Shown piece by piece: positions 1 through 8,389 of a stretch of 43,133 bases of DNA. The translations under genes were made by a program, and so were the position numbers. Under the pieces are notes generated by a model. The model was not told where the DNA came from, did no database searches, and saw nothing but the letters and a program-made list of their open reading frames with translations. This DNA is from Pseudomonadota bacterium (GTDB lineage: Bacteria > Pseudomonadota > Gammaproteobacteria > Burkholderiales > Burkholderiaceae_E): contig JAEWGX010000004.1 of assembly GCA_023388075.1 (NCBI GenBank), positions 1 through 43,133 on the forward strand, in the 5' to 3' direction. Positions within the stretch are counted from its first letter, which is position 1; each line of letters opens with the position of its first letter.

Positions 1-1026
1 GCGGCGCCCCAGCCGTCGCCGCGTCCGGCCGGCGCGGCAGGCCCGGCCACGCGAATGGCCGCCGCTCCCCGGGCGGAGGCATCGCCGCAGACCGTCATCG
101 CCGCGGAGGACGAGCTCAAGACCGCCTTCTTCCTCTCGGACAGCACCTTCGGCCCCTATTCCCAGACGCGTCCCCAGGACGTGGTGCCGCCGCGCTCGAT
201 CGTCGCCCGCGGCGATGACCCGTCCCTGGCCGAGCCGGCGCAAGCGCCGCGCGCCCGCGGCGATCGCGAGTCCCCGGACACGGAGATCCGTGCCCCCCGC
301 GACACGCGCGATGCGGGCGAGGGACGCGGCGATCGAGAGGCGCGCGGCGAGCGGATGCCGCGCGACGGGCGCGGCAGCGAGGAATCGCGCCGGCGTCACC
401 GCGTGCGCGACGAGGACGATCCCGAGGTCGCCGCGGCGAGCCTGCTCGCCCGGGAGGCCCGGGACGCCTGGCGAGGATCGGGCCGCCGCAGCCATGCATC
501 CCGCTGGCACGCCCACGACGAGCGCAACGGCCCGTACGACAGCCCGGAGGCGTTCTTCGCGGACCCGCGCCGTCGCTACGGCACGATCGCGCTGGCGGTG
601 ATCGCGTTGCTGCAGCTCACCCTGCTCTTTCGCAACGAGATCGCGAGCCGCGCGCCGGTCCTGCGGCCCGCCGTGTCCGTGCTCGCCGGGATCTTCGGCC
701 AGAACGTCGACGCGGTGCGCAGCCTCTCCTCGCTCACCATCGAGTCCTTCGAGCTGCAGTCGAAGGGCCGGGACGACCTGCTCTCGATGAACGCCGTGCT
801 GCGCAACCGGGACAGCCACGTGGTGCGCTGGCCCGCGATGGAGCTCACCCTCACGGACCAGGCGGGAACGGTGATGGTGCGCAAGGTCATCCTGCCCGGG
901 GACTACCTGAACCGCGCGGCTCCGCGAGACGGGCTCGCGGGACGCAGCGAATGGCCGGTGCGCCTGGAGCTGGATCCCGGGTCGCTGCAGCTCGCCGGCT
1001 ATTCCGTCGCTCTCTTCTATCCGTAG
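1..1026 (+). CDS. DUF3426 membrane protein, C-terminal part (5' end outside window)
   Basis: The frame is open from base 1, so this is the 3' part of a longer gene. About 180 residues of low-complexity Arg/Asp/Glu/Pro-rich linker come first. One membrane segment follows (codons at about 577-640), then a periplasmic domain that matches DUF3426: a leucine-rich LRP start, a central LRNRDSH stretch, then MELTLTD and a PGDYL block. In this family an N-terminal MJ0042-type zinc ribbon precedes the linker; that part would lie upstream of base 1. In betaproteobacteria the gene usually follows accC-prmA and precedes a PfkB kinase, as here. Its function is unknown. The extreme base composition of the linker also creates spurious ORFs on both strands. 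Confidence 0.85.
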   Translation, partial: AAPQPSPRPAGAAGPATRMAAAPRAEASPQTVIAAEDELKTAFFLSDSTFGPYSQTRPQDVVPPRSIVARGDDPSLAEPAQAPRARGDRESPDTEIRAPRDTRDAGEGRGDREARGERMPRDGRGSEESRRRHRVRDEDDPEVAAASLLAREARDAWRGSGRRSHASRWHAHDERNGPYDSPEAFFADPRRRYGTIALAVIALLQLTLLFRNEIASRAPVLRPAVSVLAGIFGQNVDAVRSLSSLTIESFELQSKGRDDLLSMNAVLRNRDSHVVRWPAMELTLTDQAGTVMVRKVILPGDYLNRAAPRDGLAGRSEWPVRLELDPGSLQLAGYSVALFYP

Positions 1027-1089
1027 GGGCTGTCGCGGGCACGCCCGCCTGATGCTCCGTCCACAAGATCTTTCAGAGGAAACCATCGC

Positions 1090-2040
1090 ATGTCCCGACG
1101 CGTCCTGATCAGTGGCTCGGTCGCCTTCGACACCATCATGGTCTTCGACGGCCACTTCAAGGATCACATCCTGCCGGACCGGGTGCACATGCTGAACGTC
1201 TCGTTCCTCGCCCCGCGTCTGAAGCGCGAGGCCGGCGGCTGCGCGGCCAACATCGCCTACAACCTGAGCCTGCTCGGCGGCGAGCCGGCCGTGCTGGCCG
1301 CGGTCGGCGAAGACGGCGCGGACTATGTCCGCCAGCTCGCCGCCCGCAGGATCGACGTGAGCGAGGTCAAGGTGCTGGCGGACTTCTATACCCCCCAGGC
1401 CTTCATCACCACCGACCTCTCCGACAACCAGATCACCGCCTTCCATCCCGGTGCCATGAGCGAGGCCCATCGCGCGGACGCGACCCGGCTCGCGCCGGCA
1501 GCCTGGGGCATCGTCGCGCCCAACGGCAAGCAGGCGATGCTGGACCACGCCCGGCAGTACCGCGAGCTCGGCCTCGCCTGGATCTTCGATCCGGGACAGG
1601 GACTGCCGATGTTCGGCGGCGACGAGCTTCGCGAGCTGGTCGGCGCCGCCACGGCCCTCACGGTCAACGACTACGAATTCGGGCTGCTCTGCGAGAAGAC
1701 CGGTTGGAGCGAGGCGGAGCTCGCGAAGGCGGCCGGCACGCTCATCGTCACCCGCGGCGCCGAAGGATCGCATCTCTACCAGCCGGACGGCGCGCGCGTG
1801 GAAGTGCCGGCGGCGCGCGCGGCCCAGGCGGTCGACCCGACCGGCTGTGGCGACGCCTATCGCGGCGGCCTGCTCTACGGCCTGGCCGAAGGCTGGAGCT
1901 GGGATCGCGCCGCACGGCTCGGCAGCGTGATGGGCGCGATCAAGGTGGAGAGCCAGGGTCCGCAGAATCACGTGCCCGACCGTGCCGCGATCGCGGCGCG
2001 ACATCGCGATGCCTACGGCTCGTCTCCCTGGTCGGACTGA
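1090..2040 (+). CDS. PfkB-family carbohydrate/nucleoside kinase
   Basis: This 316-residue cytoplasmic kinase has the ribokinase/PfkB fold. The N-terminal strand GSVAFDTIMVF and the glycine pair in GGCAANIAYNLSLLGG (about residues 54-69) form the substrate side. The C-terminal signature DPTGCGDAYRGG (residues 249-260) is the anion hole plus catalytic base, with Asp255 the likely base; the usual GAGD reads GCGD. Length and motifs resemble the adenosine-kinase-like subgroup common in betaproteobacteria. The substrate cannot be read from sequence; adenosine or a pentose/hexose derivative is plausible. The start has an AGAGGA ribosome site about 9 bases upstream. It lies 63 bp after the DUF3426 gene on the same strand and may be cotranscribed with it. 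Confidence 0.9.
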   Translation: MSRRVLISGSVAFDTIMVFDGHFKDHILPDRVHMLNVSFLAPRLKREAGGCAANIAYNLSLLGGEPAVLAAVGEDGADYVRQLAARRIDVSEVKVLADFYTPQAFITTDLSDNQITAFHPGAMSEAHRADATRLAPAAWGIVAPNGKQAMLDHARQYRELGLAWIFDPGQGLPMFGGDELRELVGAATALTVNDYEFGLLCEKTGWSEAELAKAAGTLIVTRGAEGSHLYQPDGARVEVPAARAAQAVDPTGCGDAYRGGLLYGLAEGWSWDRAARLGSVMGAIKVESQGPQNHVPDRAAIAARHRDAYGSSPWSD

Positions 2041-2063
2041 GGTCCGCACCGAGGATCCGGATC

Positions 2064-2079
2064 GCCGGGGTGCCCCGGC
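2064..2079. terminator. GC hairpin between convergent genes
   Basis: A 7-bp perfect stem (GCCGGGG / CCCCGGC) with a 2-base loop lies 23 bp after the PfkB kinase stop and 29 bp after the stop of the convergent yggT. No T-run follows on either strand, so it may only assist termination or block 3' exonucleases. Confidence 0.4.
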
Positions 2080-2109
2080 AGCCTCCCGCCGAGTGCCCCG
2101 GCAGCCTCC
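2071..2109. repeat. 16-bp direct repeat, two copies
   Basis: The sequence TGCCCCGGCAGCCTCC occurs at 2071-2086 and again at 2094-2109, 23 bp apart. The second copy runs into the stop codon of yggT. It looks like a small local duplication in the convergent intergenic space; no function is evident. Confidence 0.7.
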
Positions 2110-2660
2110 TAGTGTCCCGCCAGCAGCGGGACGTTCCCGGGGTGGACGAAGGCGAGGAGCACCTGGATCACCAGGATCGCGACCAGCGGCGACAGGTCGA
2201 AGCTGCCCACCAGCGGGAGGATGCGGCGGATCGGCGCCAGGATCGGCCCCGCGAGCTGGTTGAGCGCGGGGGCAAGCGGGGCGTACGGATTGATGAGCGA
2301 GATCACCGCCATCAGGATGATGATGCCCATCATCAGGTAGAGCGACCAGCGCACCACCCAGACCAGCCCGAGCAGCACGACGGCGCCCGGATTGGGCGTG
2401 CGGCCGTTCAGCACGAAGAAGAGCAGCGCGACGACGAAGGCCACCAGCAGGCCGGCGACCACGCTTGGCCAGTCCATCGACCGCGTGGGCTTCACCAGCC
2501 GCCCGATCGGCCGCACCAGCCAGTCGGTCAGCGCATTGAGGAACTGCGATATCGGGTTGTTCGGATTGAGGTGCACGCGCCAGGCGTACGCGCGCAGCAC
2601 GCAGGAGGCCGCAAGAAGGCTGCCGACCGTCTCGATGAGCATCCAGATGACGGGATTCAT
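2109..2660 (-). CDS. yggT: YggT-family integral membrane protein
   Basis: This 183-residue protein consists of two similar halves, each with hydrophobic helices followed by a conserved amphipathic stretch: NPNNPISQFLNALTDWLVRPI in the first half, NPYAPLAPALNQLAGPILAPI in the second. That duplicated pattern defines the YggT family, also seen in plastid Ycf19/CCB3. It is an inner-membrane protein of uncertain role, linked in various bacteria to osmotic shock tolerance or membrane/division protein assembly. I chose the ATG at 2660 because it gives the usual family length and a hydrophobic start; an in-frame ATG at 2678 would add six residues. Neither start has a strong ribosome site. Longer in-frame extension runs through the terminator at 2709-2733 and is not credible. 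Confidence 0.88.
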   Translation of the reverse strand: MNPVIWMLIETVGSLLAASCVLRAYAWRVHLNPNNPISQFLNALTDWLVRPIGRLVKPTRSMDWPSVVAGLLVAFVVALLFFVLNGRTPNPGAVVLLGLVWVVRWSLYLMMGIIILMAVISLINPYAPLAPALNQLAGPILAPIRRILPLVGSFDLSPLVAILVIQVLLAFVHPGNVPLLAGH

Positions 2661-2708
2661 GGGCGGGAATTCTCGCATAGGTACCCGTGGCCCCTGCCGC
2701 GCCCGGGC

Positions 2709-2733
2709 AAAAAAATCGCGCCCTTGGGCGCGA
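2709..2733 (-). terminator. Rho-independent terminator for the histone-like gene
   Basis: On the minus strand an 8-bp perfect stem (TCGCGCCC / GGGCGCGA, 2716-2733) with a 2-base loop is followed directly by seven T residues (2709-2715). It lies about 105 bp after the stop of the H1-like gene and before the yggT start, so it should separate the two transcripts. Confidence 0.8.
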
Positions 2734-2810
2734 ACCTGGCTGGCTGTGCGCCGTCGCGTATAGCAGCGACGGCTTCTTCTTGTTGTTGTCTCGAACGCCT
2801 GCAGCTGAAG

Positions 2811-2830
2811 GGCCGGTGCGAGCACCGGCC
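2811..2830 (-). terminator. Hairpin just after the histone-like stop codon
   Basis: GGCCGGTGC / GCACCGGCC forms a 9-bp perfect stem with a 2-base loop, starting 8 bp after the stop of the H1-like gene. It lacks a T-run, so it is more likely a 3' UTR structure that stabilises the message; the canonical terminator is about 80 bp further on. Confidence 0.5.
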
Positions 2831-2838
2831 CCGGGCTG

Positions 2839-3510
2839 CTACGGACGATTGCCGGTCGGGAACGGCCAGGCCGTTGCGGGTGCTGCCACCGGCGTCGCCG
2901 CCGGGGCGGCCTTCTTCGCCGCAGGGCTGGCCCGCTTGCGCGCCGGAGCCTTTCTGGCCGCCTTCTTGGCAGCGGGTTTCTTCGCCGCCTTCTTCGCAGG
3001 CTTCTTGGCAGCGGGCTTCTTGGCCGCTTTCTTCGCCGCTTTCTTGGCGGGCTTCTTGGCAGCCGACTTCTTCGCCGCGGCTTTCCTGGCAGGCTTCTTG
3101 GCCGCTTTCTTCGCCGCCTTCTTGGCAGCAGGCTTCTTGGCCGCCTTCTTCGCCGCTTTCTTGGCAGGCTTCTTCGCCGCCTTCTTGGCCGCAGGCCGCG
3201 CGGACGACTTCTTGGCCGCTTTCTTCGCCGCTTTCTTGGCAGGCTTCTTGGCCGCTTTCCTGGCCGCGGGCTTCTTCGCCGCTTTCTTCGCCGCGGGCTT
3301 CTTGGCTGCCTTCTTGGCGGCCGGACGCTTCACGGCTTTCTTGGCGGCGGGCTTCTTGGCGGCGGCCTTCTTGACCATGGGCTTCTTCACGGCCTTCTTG
3401 GCGGCCGGCTTCTTGGCCGCTGCCTTCTTGGCCACCGGCTTCTTGGCCGCGGGCTTCTTCTTGGCGGCAGGCTTCTTCGGTGCTGCGGGTTTCGCTTTGG
3501 CGATTGCCAT
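2839..3510 (-). CDS. Histone H1-like Lys/Ala/Pro-repeat DNA-binding protein
   Basis: This 223-residue protein is built almost entirely from tandem AAKKPAAKKAAKK-type units, apart from a short start (MAIAKAKPAAPKK) and an Ala/Pro/Thr-rich tail ending in WPFPTGNRP. It resembles the C-terminal domain of eukaryotic histone H1 and the betaproteobacterial H1-like/AlgP-type proteins. These are basic, disordered, and bind DNA to compact the nucleoid. The repeats are imperfect at DNA level, and copy number probably varies between strains by slippage. The start is clear: AAGGAG lies 8 bases before the ATG. The gene is monocistronic, with a 455-bp upstream gap and its own terminator. The opposite strand gives an Ala/Phe-rich open frame that is an artefact of the repeat. 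Confidence 0.93.
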   Translation of the reverse strand: MAIAKAKPAAPKKPAAKKKPAAKKPVAKKAAAKKPAAKKAVKKPMVKKAAAKKPAAKKAVKRPAAKKAAKKPAAKKAAKKPAARKAAKKPAKKAAKKAAKKSSARPAAKKAAKKPAKKAAKKAAKKPAAKKAAKKAAKKPARKAAAKKSAAKKPAKKAAKKAAKKPAAKKPAKKAAKKPAAKKAARKAPARKRASPAAKKAAPAATPVAAPATAWPFPTGNRP

Positions 3511-3965
3511 CAGACTACTCCTTGATAGGAAGTTGCTTTGAAGGAAGCCCGTAACAAGGAAGCCCCCGATTCGATCGAATCAGATGCTCGCTTGTTGGAC
3601 GGGCTATTCATCGGCGCAGACATGGAACGATGTCCGCCTACGCTAATGAATGCGGTGTGACCCCTTGGTACGCTGGTCCTCATCACGGCCAGTCTGTGCG
3701 AAGGAATCGGAATGCCGGATCGACTTGGCGCCGAAAGCCGGCAAAGAGCAGACGAAAGGAAGGAAAGCGTCGCAACGGCATCACCCGGTCCGCAGGCAGG
3801 GACCATGCCTGCGGCTGTCAGCGACAGCACCGGCCGAAGCCGCCGACAGGTCCCTTGCGGGGCAGCGTGCGATGCGAGCGCAACCGCGCTCGTCCTTGCC
3901 AGCCTCCCTTGCCACTCCCTCAATGCATATCCTGATCTTGCGGCAAACCGCGTTTCCTCTCCTAC
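3511..3965. other. 455-bp intergenic region upstream of the H1-like gene
   Basis: No convincing gene lies here; the short open frames have low-complexity, unrelated translations. Next to the H1-like start there is a 10-bp direct repeat AAGGAAGCCC (3541-3550 and 3556-3565) and a perfect 14-bp palindrome GATTCGATCGAATC (3568-3581). Both are placed where promoter-proximal elements of the minus-strand H1-like gene would be expected. I could not identify a convincing -10/-35 pair. The nrdB end of the gap shows no clear terminator. Confidence 0.5.
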
Positions 3966-5249
3966 CTAGTCCCAGGCGAGCGCGCCGCCGGTCTGGTACT
4001 CGGTGACACGTGTCTCGAAGAAGTTCTTCTCCTTCTTCAAGTCGATCATCTCGCTCATCCACGGGAACGGGTTCTCCTCGTTCGGGAAGAGCGGATCCAG
4101 CCCGATTTGCTGAGCCCTGCGGTTGGCGATGAAGCGCAGGTAGCTCTTGAACATGGACGCGTTCAGGCCGAGCACGCCGCGCGGCATGGTGTCCTCCGCG
4201 TAGGCGTACTCCAGGTCCACCGCCCGCATGAACTGCCGGCGGATGTCGTCACGGAACTCGGGCGTCCACAGATGCGGGTTCTCCAGCTTGATCTGGTTGA
4301 TCAGGTCGATGCCGAAGTTGCAGTGCATCGACTCGTCCCGCAGGATGTACTGGTACTGCTCGGCCGCGCCGGTCATCTTGTTCTGGCGGCCCAGCGCGAG
4401 GATCTGCACGAAGCCGACGTAGAAGAAGAGGCCTTCCATCAGGCAGGCGAAGACGATCAGCGAGCGCAGCAGCTTCTGGTCGTTCTCCGGCGTGCCCGTC
4501 TTGAAGTTCGGATCCGTGAGCGTGTCGATGAACGGAATCAGGAACTCGTCCTTGTCCCGGATCGACTTGATCTCGTGGTAGGCGTTGAAGATCTCGCCTT
4601 CGTCCAGTCCGAGCGACTCGGTGATGTACTGGTAGGCATGGGTGTGGATCGCCTCTTCGAAGGCCTGGCGCAGCAGGAACTGGCGGCACTCCGGGGCGGT
4701 GATGTGCCGGTAGGTCCCGAGCACGATGTTGTTGGCGGCGAGCGAGTCCGCGGTCACGAAGAAGCCGAGGTTGCGGCAGACCAGCCGCCGCTCGTCGTCC
4801 GTGAGCCCGTTGGGCGACTTCCAGAGCGCGATGTCGCGGCTCATGTTCACTTCCTGCGGCATCCAGTGGTTGGCGCAGGTGGCGAGGTACTTGTCCCACG
4901 CCCACTTGTACTTGAACGGCACCAGCTGGTTGACGTCGGAGGCGCCGTTGATGATGAACTTGTCCTCCACTCGCACGCGGCGATCGCTGGCCGCGGCCAG
5001 CGACCCTTCGCGCGACACGGCGACCTCGCCCTGCGCGCCCGCGTCGCGAGCGCGGTGCGGCGGCGGCAGCGCACGGTCGTCCGCGAAGGCGGGCACGGCC
5101 GAAGCGAGCGCCGGCGACGCGGCGCCCGTGGGCGCAGGATCCGGCGACCTGTGGTGACGGCGATCGGACCGGTTGTCGGTCGTGCCGTCGTTCCGGGGTT
5201 GTGGCCTGTCAGCTGGCCTTACGGAAATCGGTTCGTCCCAGGAAAGCAT
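3966..5249 (-). CDS. nrdB: Class Ia ribonucleotide reductase, beta (small) subunit
   Basis: NrdB is the diiron-tyrosyl radical subunit that passes the radical to NrdA for reduction of ribonucleoside diphosphates. The ferritin-like core holds all expected ligands: Asp168, Glu199 and His202 (EAIH), Glu272 (MEGLFF), and Glu306 and His309 (RDESMH). The radical tyrosine is Tyr206, four residues after His202 as in E. coli. The 427 residues include about 90 N-terminal residues rich in Pro, Ala, Arg and Asp before the core (FIINGASDVNQLVPF), longer than E. coli NrdB and probably disordered. The MLSWDE start is typical of betaproteobacterial NrdB. It lies 194 bp downstream of nrdA and has its own promoter-like sequence. 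The ribosome site is weak (GAGAG). Confidence 0.96.
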   Translation of the reverse strand: MLSWDEPISVRPADRPQPRNDGTTDNRSDRRHHRSPDPAPTGAASPALASAVPAFADDRALPPPHRARDAGAQGEVAVSREGSLAAASDRRVRVEDKFIINGASDVNQLVPFKYKWAWDKYLATCANHWMPQEVNMSRDIALWKSPNGLTDDERRLVCRNLGFFVTADSLAANNIVLGTYRHITAPECRQFLLRQAFEEAIHTHAYQYITESLGLDEGEIFNAYHEIKSIRDKDEFLIPFIDTLTDPNFKTGTPENDQKLLRSLIVFACLMEGLFFYVGFVQILALGRQNKMTGAAEQYQYILRDESMHCNFGIDLINQIKLENPHLWTPEFRDDIRRQFMRAVDLEYAYAEDTMPRGVLGLNASMFKSYLRFIANRRAQQIGLDPLFPNEENPFPWMSEMIDLKKEKNFFETRVTEYQTGGALAWD

Positions 5250-5336
5250 CTAATCTCTCGCTTTAGCTATAAGAAGTTAACCACCATCACTAACTGCTTG
5301 TGCTAGCGCGAGATTCGCTGGTTGCCAAGTGAGCGA

Positions 5337-5365
5337 ATCATACGGCAGCTGTATAGCGGTTGCAA
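5337..5365 (-). promoter_or_regulatory. Candidate sigma-70 promoter for nrdB
   Basis: On the minus strand TTGCAA (5360-5365) and TATGAT (5337-5342) are separated by exactly 17 bp. The -10 matches consensus at five of six positions. It lies in an unusually AT-rich gap for this genome and would give a leader of about 80 nt before the nrdB ATG. No NrdR-type box was seen near it, unlike the nrdA promoter. Confidence 0.5.
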
Positions 5366-5403
5366 CGGATTTCGAAAATTTCAACTTGACTTCGACGTGA
5401 AGA

Positions 5404-5433
5404 ACACGCGCTGCGTCGACGACAAGCGCGTGT
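5404..5433 (-). terminator. Hairpin after the nrdA stop
   Basis: A 9-bp perfect stem (ACACGCGCT / AGCGCGTGT) with a 12-base loop lies 10 bp beyond the nrdA stop. The following minus-strand sequence is only moderately T-rich, so it may be a partial attenuator between nrdA and nrdB rather than a full terminator. Confidence 0.4.
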
Positions 5434-5443
5434 CCTTCATCGA

Positions 5444-8389
5444 TCACTGGCAGGCTTCGCAGTCCGGATCGTCGATGAGGCATGCCTTCACCGCGGCATC
5501 GTCCTCCGCGACAGGCGCCGCATGCCCGTTGCCGCGGGCCGCGTAGGAGAAGCCCGCGTCGTTGCCGTTGCTCGAGACGGCGTTCAGCTGGCCGACGCGA
5601 TCGGACGTCGACTTCTCCGCATGCGTCGCGCCGACGGTGCGCAGGTAGTACGTCGTCTTCAGTCCGCGCTGCCACGCCAGCATGTAGGTGTCGTGCAGCT
5701 TACGGCCGGAGGCGCCCGCCATGTAGATGTTGAGCGACTGCGCCTGGTCGATCCACTTCTGCCGCCGCGCGGCGCACTCCACCAGCCAGCGCGGATCCAC
5801 CTCGAAGGCGGTCGCGTAGATCTGGCGCAGGCGCGCAGGGATCCGGTCGATCTTGGTCACGCTGCCGTCGAAGTACTTCAGGTCCGCCACCATCACCTCG
5901 TCCCAGATGCCGGCCTCCTTGAGGTCGCGGACCAGGTAGTCGTTCACCACGGTGAACTCGCCCGAGAGGTTGGACTTCACGTAGAGGTTCTGGAAGGTCG
6001 GCTCGATGCAGGCCGAGACCCCGATGATGTTGGAGATGGTCGCGGTCGGCGCGATGGCGACGCAGTTGGAGTTGCGCATGCCGTGCGCGGCGATCCGCTC
6101 CCGCAGCCGCGGCCAGTCCAGGGTCTCGGACAGGTCGACGTCCACGTAGCCGCCGCGCTCCTCGGCGAGCAGTCGCAGGGTGTCCTGCGGCAGGATGCCG
6201 CGGTCCCACAGCGAGCCGCGATAGCTCGCGTAGCGGCCACGCTCCTCGGCGAGCTCGGTCGAGGCCCAGTAGGCGTGGTAGCAGACCGCCTCCATGGACT
6301 GGTCGGCAAAGGCGACCGCCTCGTCGCTGGCGAACGGCACCCGCATGAGGTGCAGGCAGTCCTGGAAGCCCATGATGCCGAGCCCGACCGGGCGATGCCT
6401 CAGGTTGCTGTTGCGGGCCTTGGCCACCGCGTAGTAGTTGATGTCGATCACGTTGTCGAGCATCCGCATCGCGGTGGCGACGGTGCGCTTGAGCTTCTCC
6501 TGGTCGAGCACCACCCCGCCGGCGCCGGCGCCGTGCTCGCCCTCGCCCGCCGGACGCATGTGCGCGACCAGGTTGACCGAGCCGAGATTGCAGACGGCGA
6601 TCTCGCGGTCGCTGGTGTTCAGCGTGATCTCCGTGCACAGGTTGGAGCTGTGCACCACGCCCACGTGCTGCTGGGGGGAACGGATGTTGCAGGGATCCTT
6701 GAACGTGATCCAGGGGTGGCCCGTCTCGAAGAGCATCGACAGCATCTTGCGCCACAGGGCCAGCGCCGGGATCCGCCGGAAGAGCTTGAGCTCGCCCGTT
6801 TCCGTCTTGCGCTCATAGGCGGTGTAGGCCTGCTCGAAGGCCTTGCCGTACTTGTCGTGCAGGTCCGGCACGTCCGAGGGCGAGAACAGGGTCCACTCGC
6901 CGTCCTCCGCCACCCGCTTCATGAACAGGTCCGGGATCCAGTTGGCCGTGTTCATGTCGTGGGTGCGGCGCCGGTCGTCGCCGGTGTTCTTGCGCAGCTC
7001 CAGGAACTCCTCGATGTCCAGGTGCCACGTCTCCAGGTAGGCGCAGACCGCCCCCTTGCGCTTGCCGCCCTGGTTCACCGCCACGGCGGTATCGTTCACC
7101 ACCTTGAGGAACGGCACCACGCCCTGGCTCTTGCCGTTGGTGCCCCGGATGTGGCTGCCGAGCGCCCGCACGCGGGTCCAGTCGTTGCCGAGGCCGCCGG
7201 CGTACTTGGCGAGCAGCGCGTTCTCCTTGATCGCCTCGTAGATGCCGTCCAGGTCGTCGTCGACGGTGGTCAGATAGCAGGACGAGAGCTGCGAGCGCTG
7301 GGTGCCGGAGTTGAAGAGCGTGGGCGTCGAGCTCATGAAGTCGAAGCTGGAGAGCAGCTGGTAGAACTCGATCGCCCGCGCCTCGCGGTCGATCTCGTTC
7401 AGGGCGAGCCCCATCGCCACCCGCATGAAGAAGGCCTGTGGCAGCTCGATGCGCCGCTCGTCCACGTGCAGGAAGTAGCGGTCGTAGAGCGTCTGCAGCC
7501 CCAGATAGGTGAACTGGAAGTCGCGCGAGGCGTCCAGCGCCTGGCCGATTCTCTCCAGGTCGAACTGGGCCAGCCGCGGATCCAGCAGGCCCGCCTCGAT
7601 GCCGCGAGCGATGAAGCCCGGGAAGTACTCGACATAGCGCTCGGCCATCTCCGGCTGCCCCACCTCCTCGCCGAGCACCTCGCGGCGGATGGTGTGCAGC
7701 AGCAGCCGCGCGGTCACCTTGCTGTAGGCGGGATCCTTCTCGATGTGCGCCCGCGAGGAAAGGATCGCGGACTTGTAGACCTCGTCGAGGGGCACGCCGT
7801 CGTAGAGGTTCTTCATCGTGTCGTCGATCACCGCATCGACCGAGACGCCGTCGCCGAGCCCCTCGCAGGCGATGGCGACGAGCGAGCGCAGCGCCGCCTC
7901 GTCGAGCGGCTGCGCCACGCCCTTGTCGGTCACCGTGATCCGGTGCGCCGGCTCGGCCTGCTGCAACCGGCGGGCCGCCCGCTCCTGAGCGCGCTTCTCG
8001 CGATAGAGGACGTACGAGCGGGCGACGTCATGCTCGCCCGAGCGCATCAGCGCGAGCTCGACCTGGTCCTGGATATCCTCGATGTGGAAGGAGCCGCCCG
8101 CCGGCTTGTTGCGGATCAGCGCCGCGGTGACGGACTCGGTGAGTCGCTGCACCAGCTCCCGGATGCGCGCCGAGGCGGCGCCCTGTCCCCCGTTGACCGC
8201 GAGGAAGGCCTTGGTCATCGCGATCGCGATCTTCTCCGGCTGGAACTCGACCACGGCCCCGTTGCGCCGGATGACCTTGAAGTCCTCGAAGCGGAACTGC
8301 ACCGCCTCCCCGCCCTGCCTGCCGATCGCGGCCAGCGCCGGTCCGGATGGCGCCTGCTGTTCCCGTAGGGATGCACCCGTCAATTGCAT
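5444..8389 (-). CDS. nrdA: Class Ia ribonucleotide reductase, alpha (large) subunit
   Basis: NrdA reduces ribonucleoside diphosphates using the radical generated by NrdB. The 981 residues begin with an ATP-cone allosteric domain (about residues 37-130). The barrel contains Cys371 (SSCYLTT), and the SNLCTEI loop gives Asn583, Cys585 (thiyl radical) and Glu587. Cys600 (AVCNLGS) is the second redox-active cysteine candidate. Paired tyrosines for radical transfer lie in LKTTYYLRT near residue 930. The tail ends with Cys970 and a Cys977-x-x-Cys980 pair (CEACQ), the swinging disulfide-exchange arm reduced by thioredoxin or glutaredoxin. The ATG at 8389 has an AGAGAGG ribosome site. Expression is probably controlled by NrdR at the upstream boxes. 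Confidence 0.97.
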   Translation of the reverse strand: MQLTGASLREQQAPSGPALAAIGRQGGEAVQFRFEDFKVIRRNGAVVEFQPEKIAIAMTKAFLAVNGGQGAASARIRELVQRLTESVTAALIRNKPAGGSFHIEDIQDQVELALMRSGEHDVARSYVLYREKRAQERAARRLQQAEPAHRITVTDKGVAQPLDEAALRSLVAIACEGLGDGVSVDAVIDDTMKNLYDGVPLDEVYKSAILSSRAHIEKDPAYSKVTARLLLHTIRREVLGEEVGQPEMAERYVEYFPGFIARGIEAGLLDPRLAQFDLERIGQALDASRDFQFTYLGLQTLYDRYFLHVDERRIELPQAFFMRVAMGLALNEIDREARAIEFYQLLSSFDFMSSTPTLFNSGTQRSQLSSCYLTTVDDDLDGIYEAIKENALLAKYAGGLGNDWTRVRALGSHIRGTNGKSQGVVPFLKVVNDTAVAVNQGGKRKGAVCAYLETWHLDIEEFLELRKNTGDDRRRTHDMNTANWIPDLFMKRVAEDGEWTLFSPSDVPDLHDKYGKAFEQAYTAYERKTETGELKLFRRIPALALWRKMLSMLFETGHPWITFKDPCNIRSPQQHVGVVHSSNLCTEITLNTSDREIAVCNLGSVNLVAHMRPAGEGEHGAGAGGVVLDQEKLKRTVATAMRMLDNVIDINYYAVAKARNSNLRHRPVGLGIMGFQDCLHLMRVPFASDEAVAFADQSMEAVCYHAYWASTELAEERGRYASYRGSLWDRGILPQDTLRLLAEERGGYVDVDLSETLDWPRLRERIAAHGMRNSNCVAIAPTATISNIIGVSACIEPTFQNLYVKSNLSGEFTVVNDYLVRDLKEAGIWDEVMVADLKYFDGSVTKIDRIPARLRQIYATAFEVDPRWLVECAARRQKWIDQAQSLNIYMAGASGRKLHDTYMLAWQRGLKTTYYLRTVGATHAEKSTSDRVGQLNAVSSNGNDAGFSYAARGNGHAAPVAEDDAAVKACLIDDPDCEACQ

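Noticed and set aside
2839..3510. The short periodic repeats resemble a CRISPR or satellite array.
   Set aside because: Repeats are codon-phased, imperfect and without unique spacers; they encode the H1-like protein.
2687..3541. A hydrophobic Ala/Phe-rich plus-strand frame that looks like a membrane protein.
   Set aside because: It is the reverse complement of the Lys/Ala repeat of the H1-like gene, whose ribosome site and terminator support the minus strand.
3510..3923. A 137-codon minus-strand frame upstream of the H1-like gene.
   Set aside because: It has no recognisable domain and ends within the promoter-proximal region of the H1-like gene.
5522..8368. A 948-codon plus-strand open frame opposite nrdA.
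   Set aside because: nrdA carries all ribonucleotide reductase motifs; the opposite frame is low-complexity and has none.
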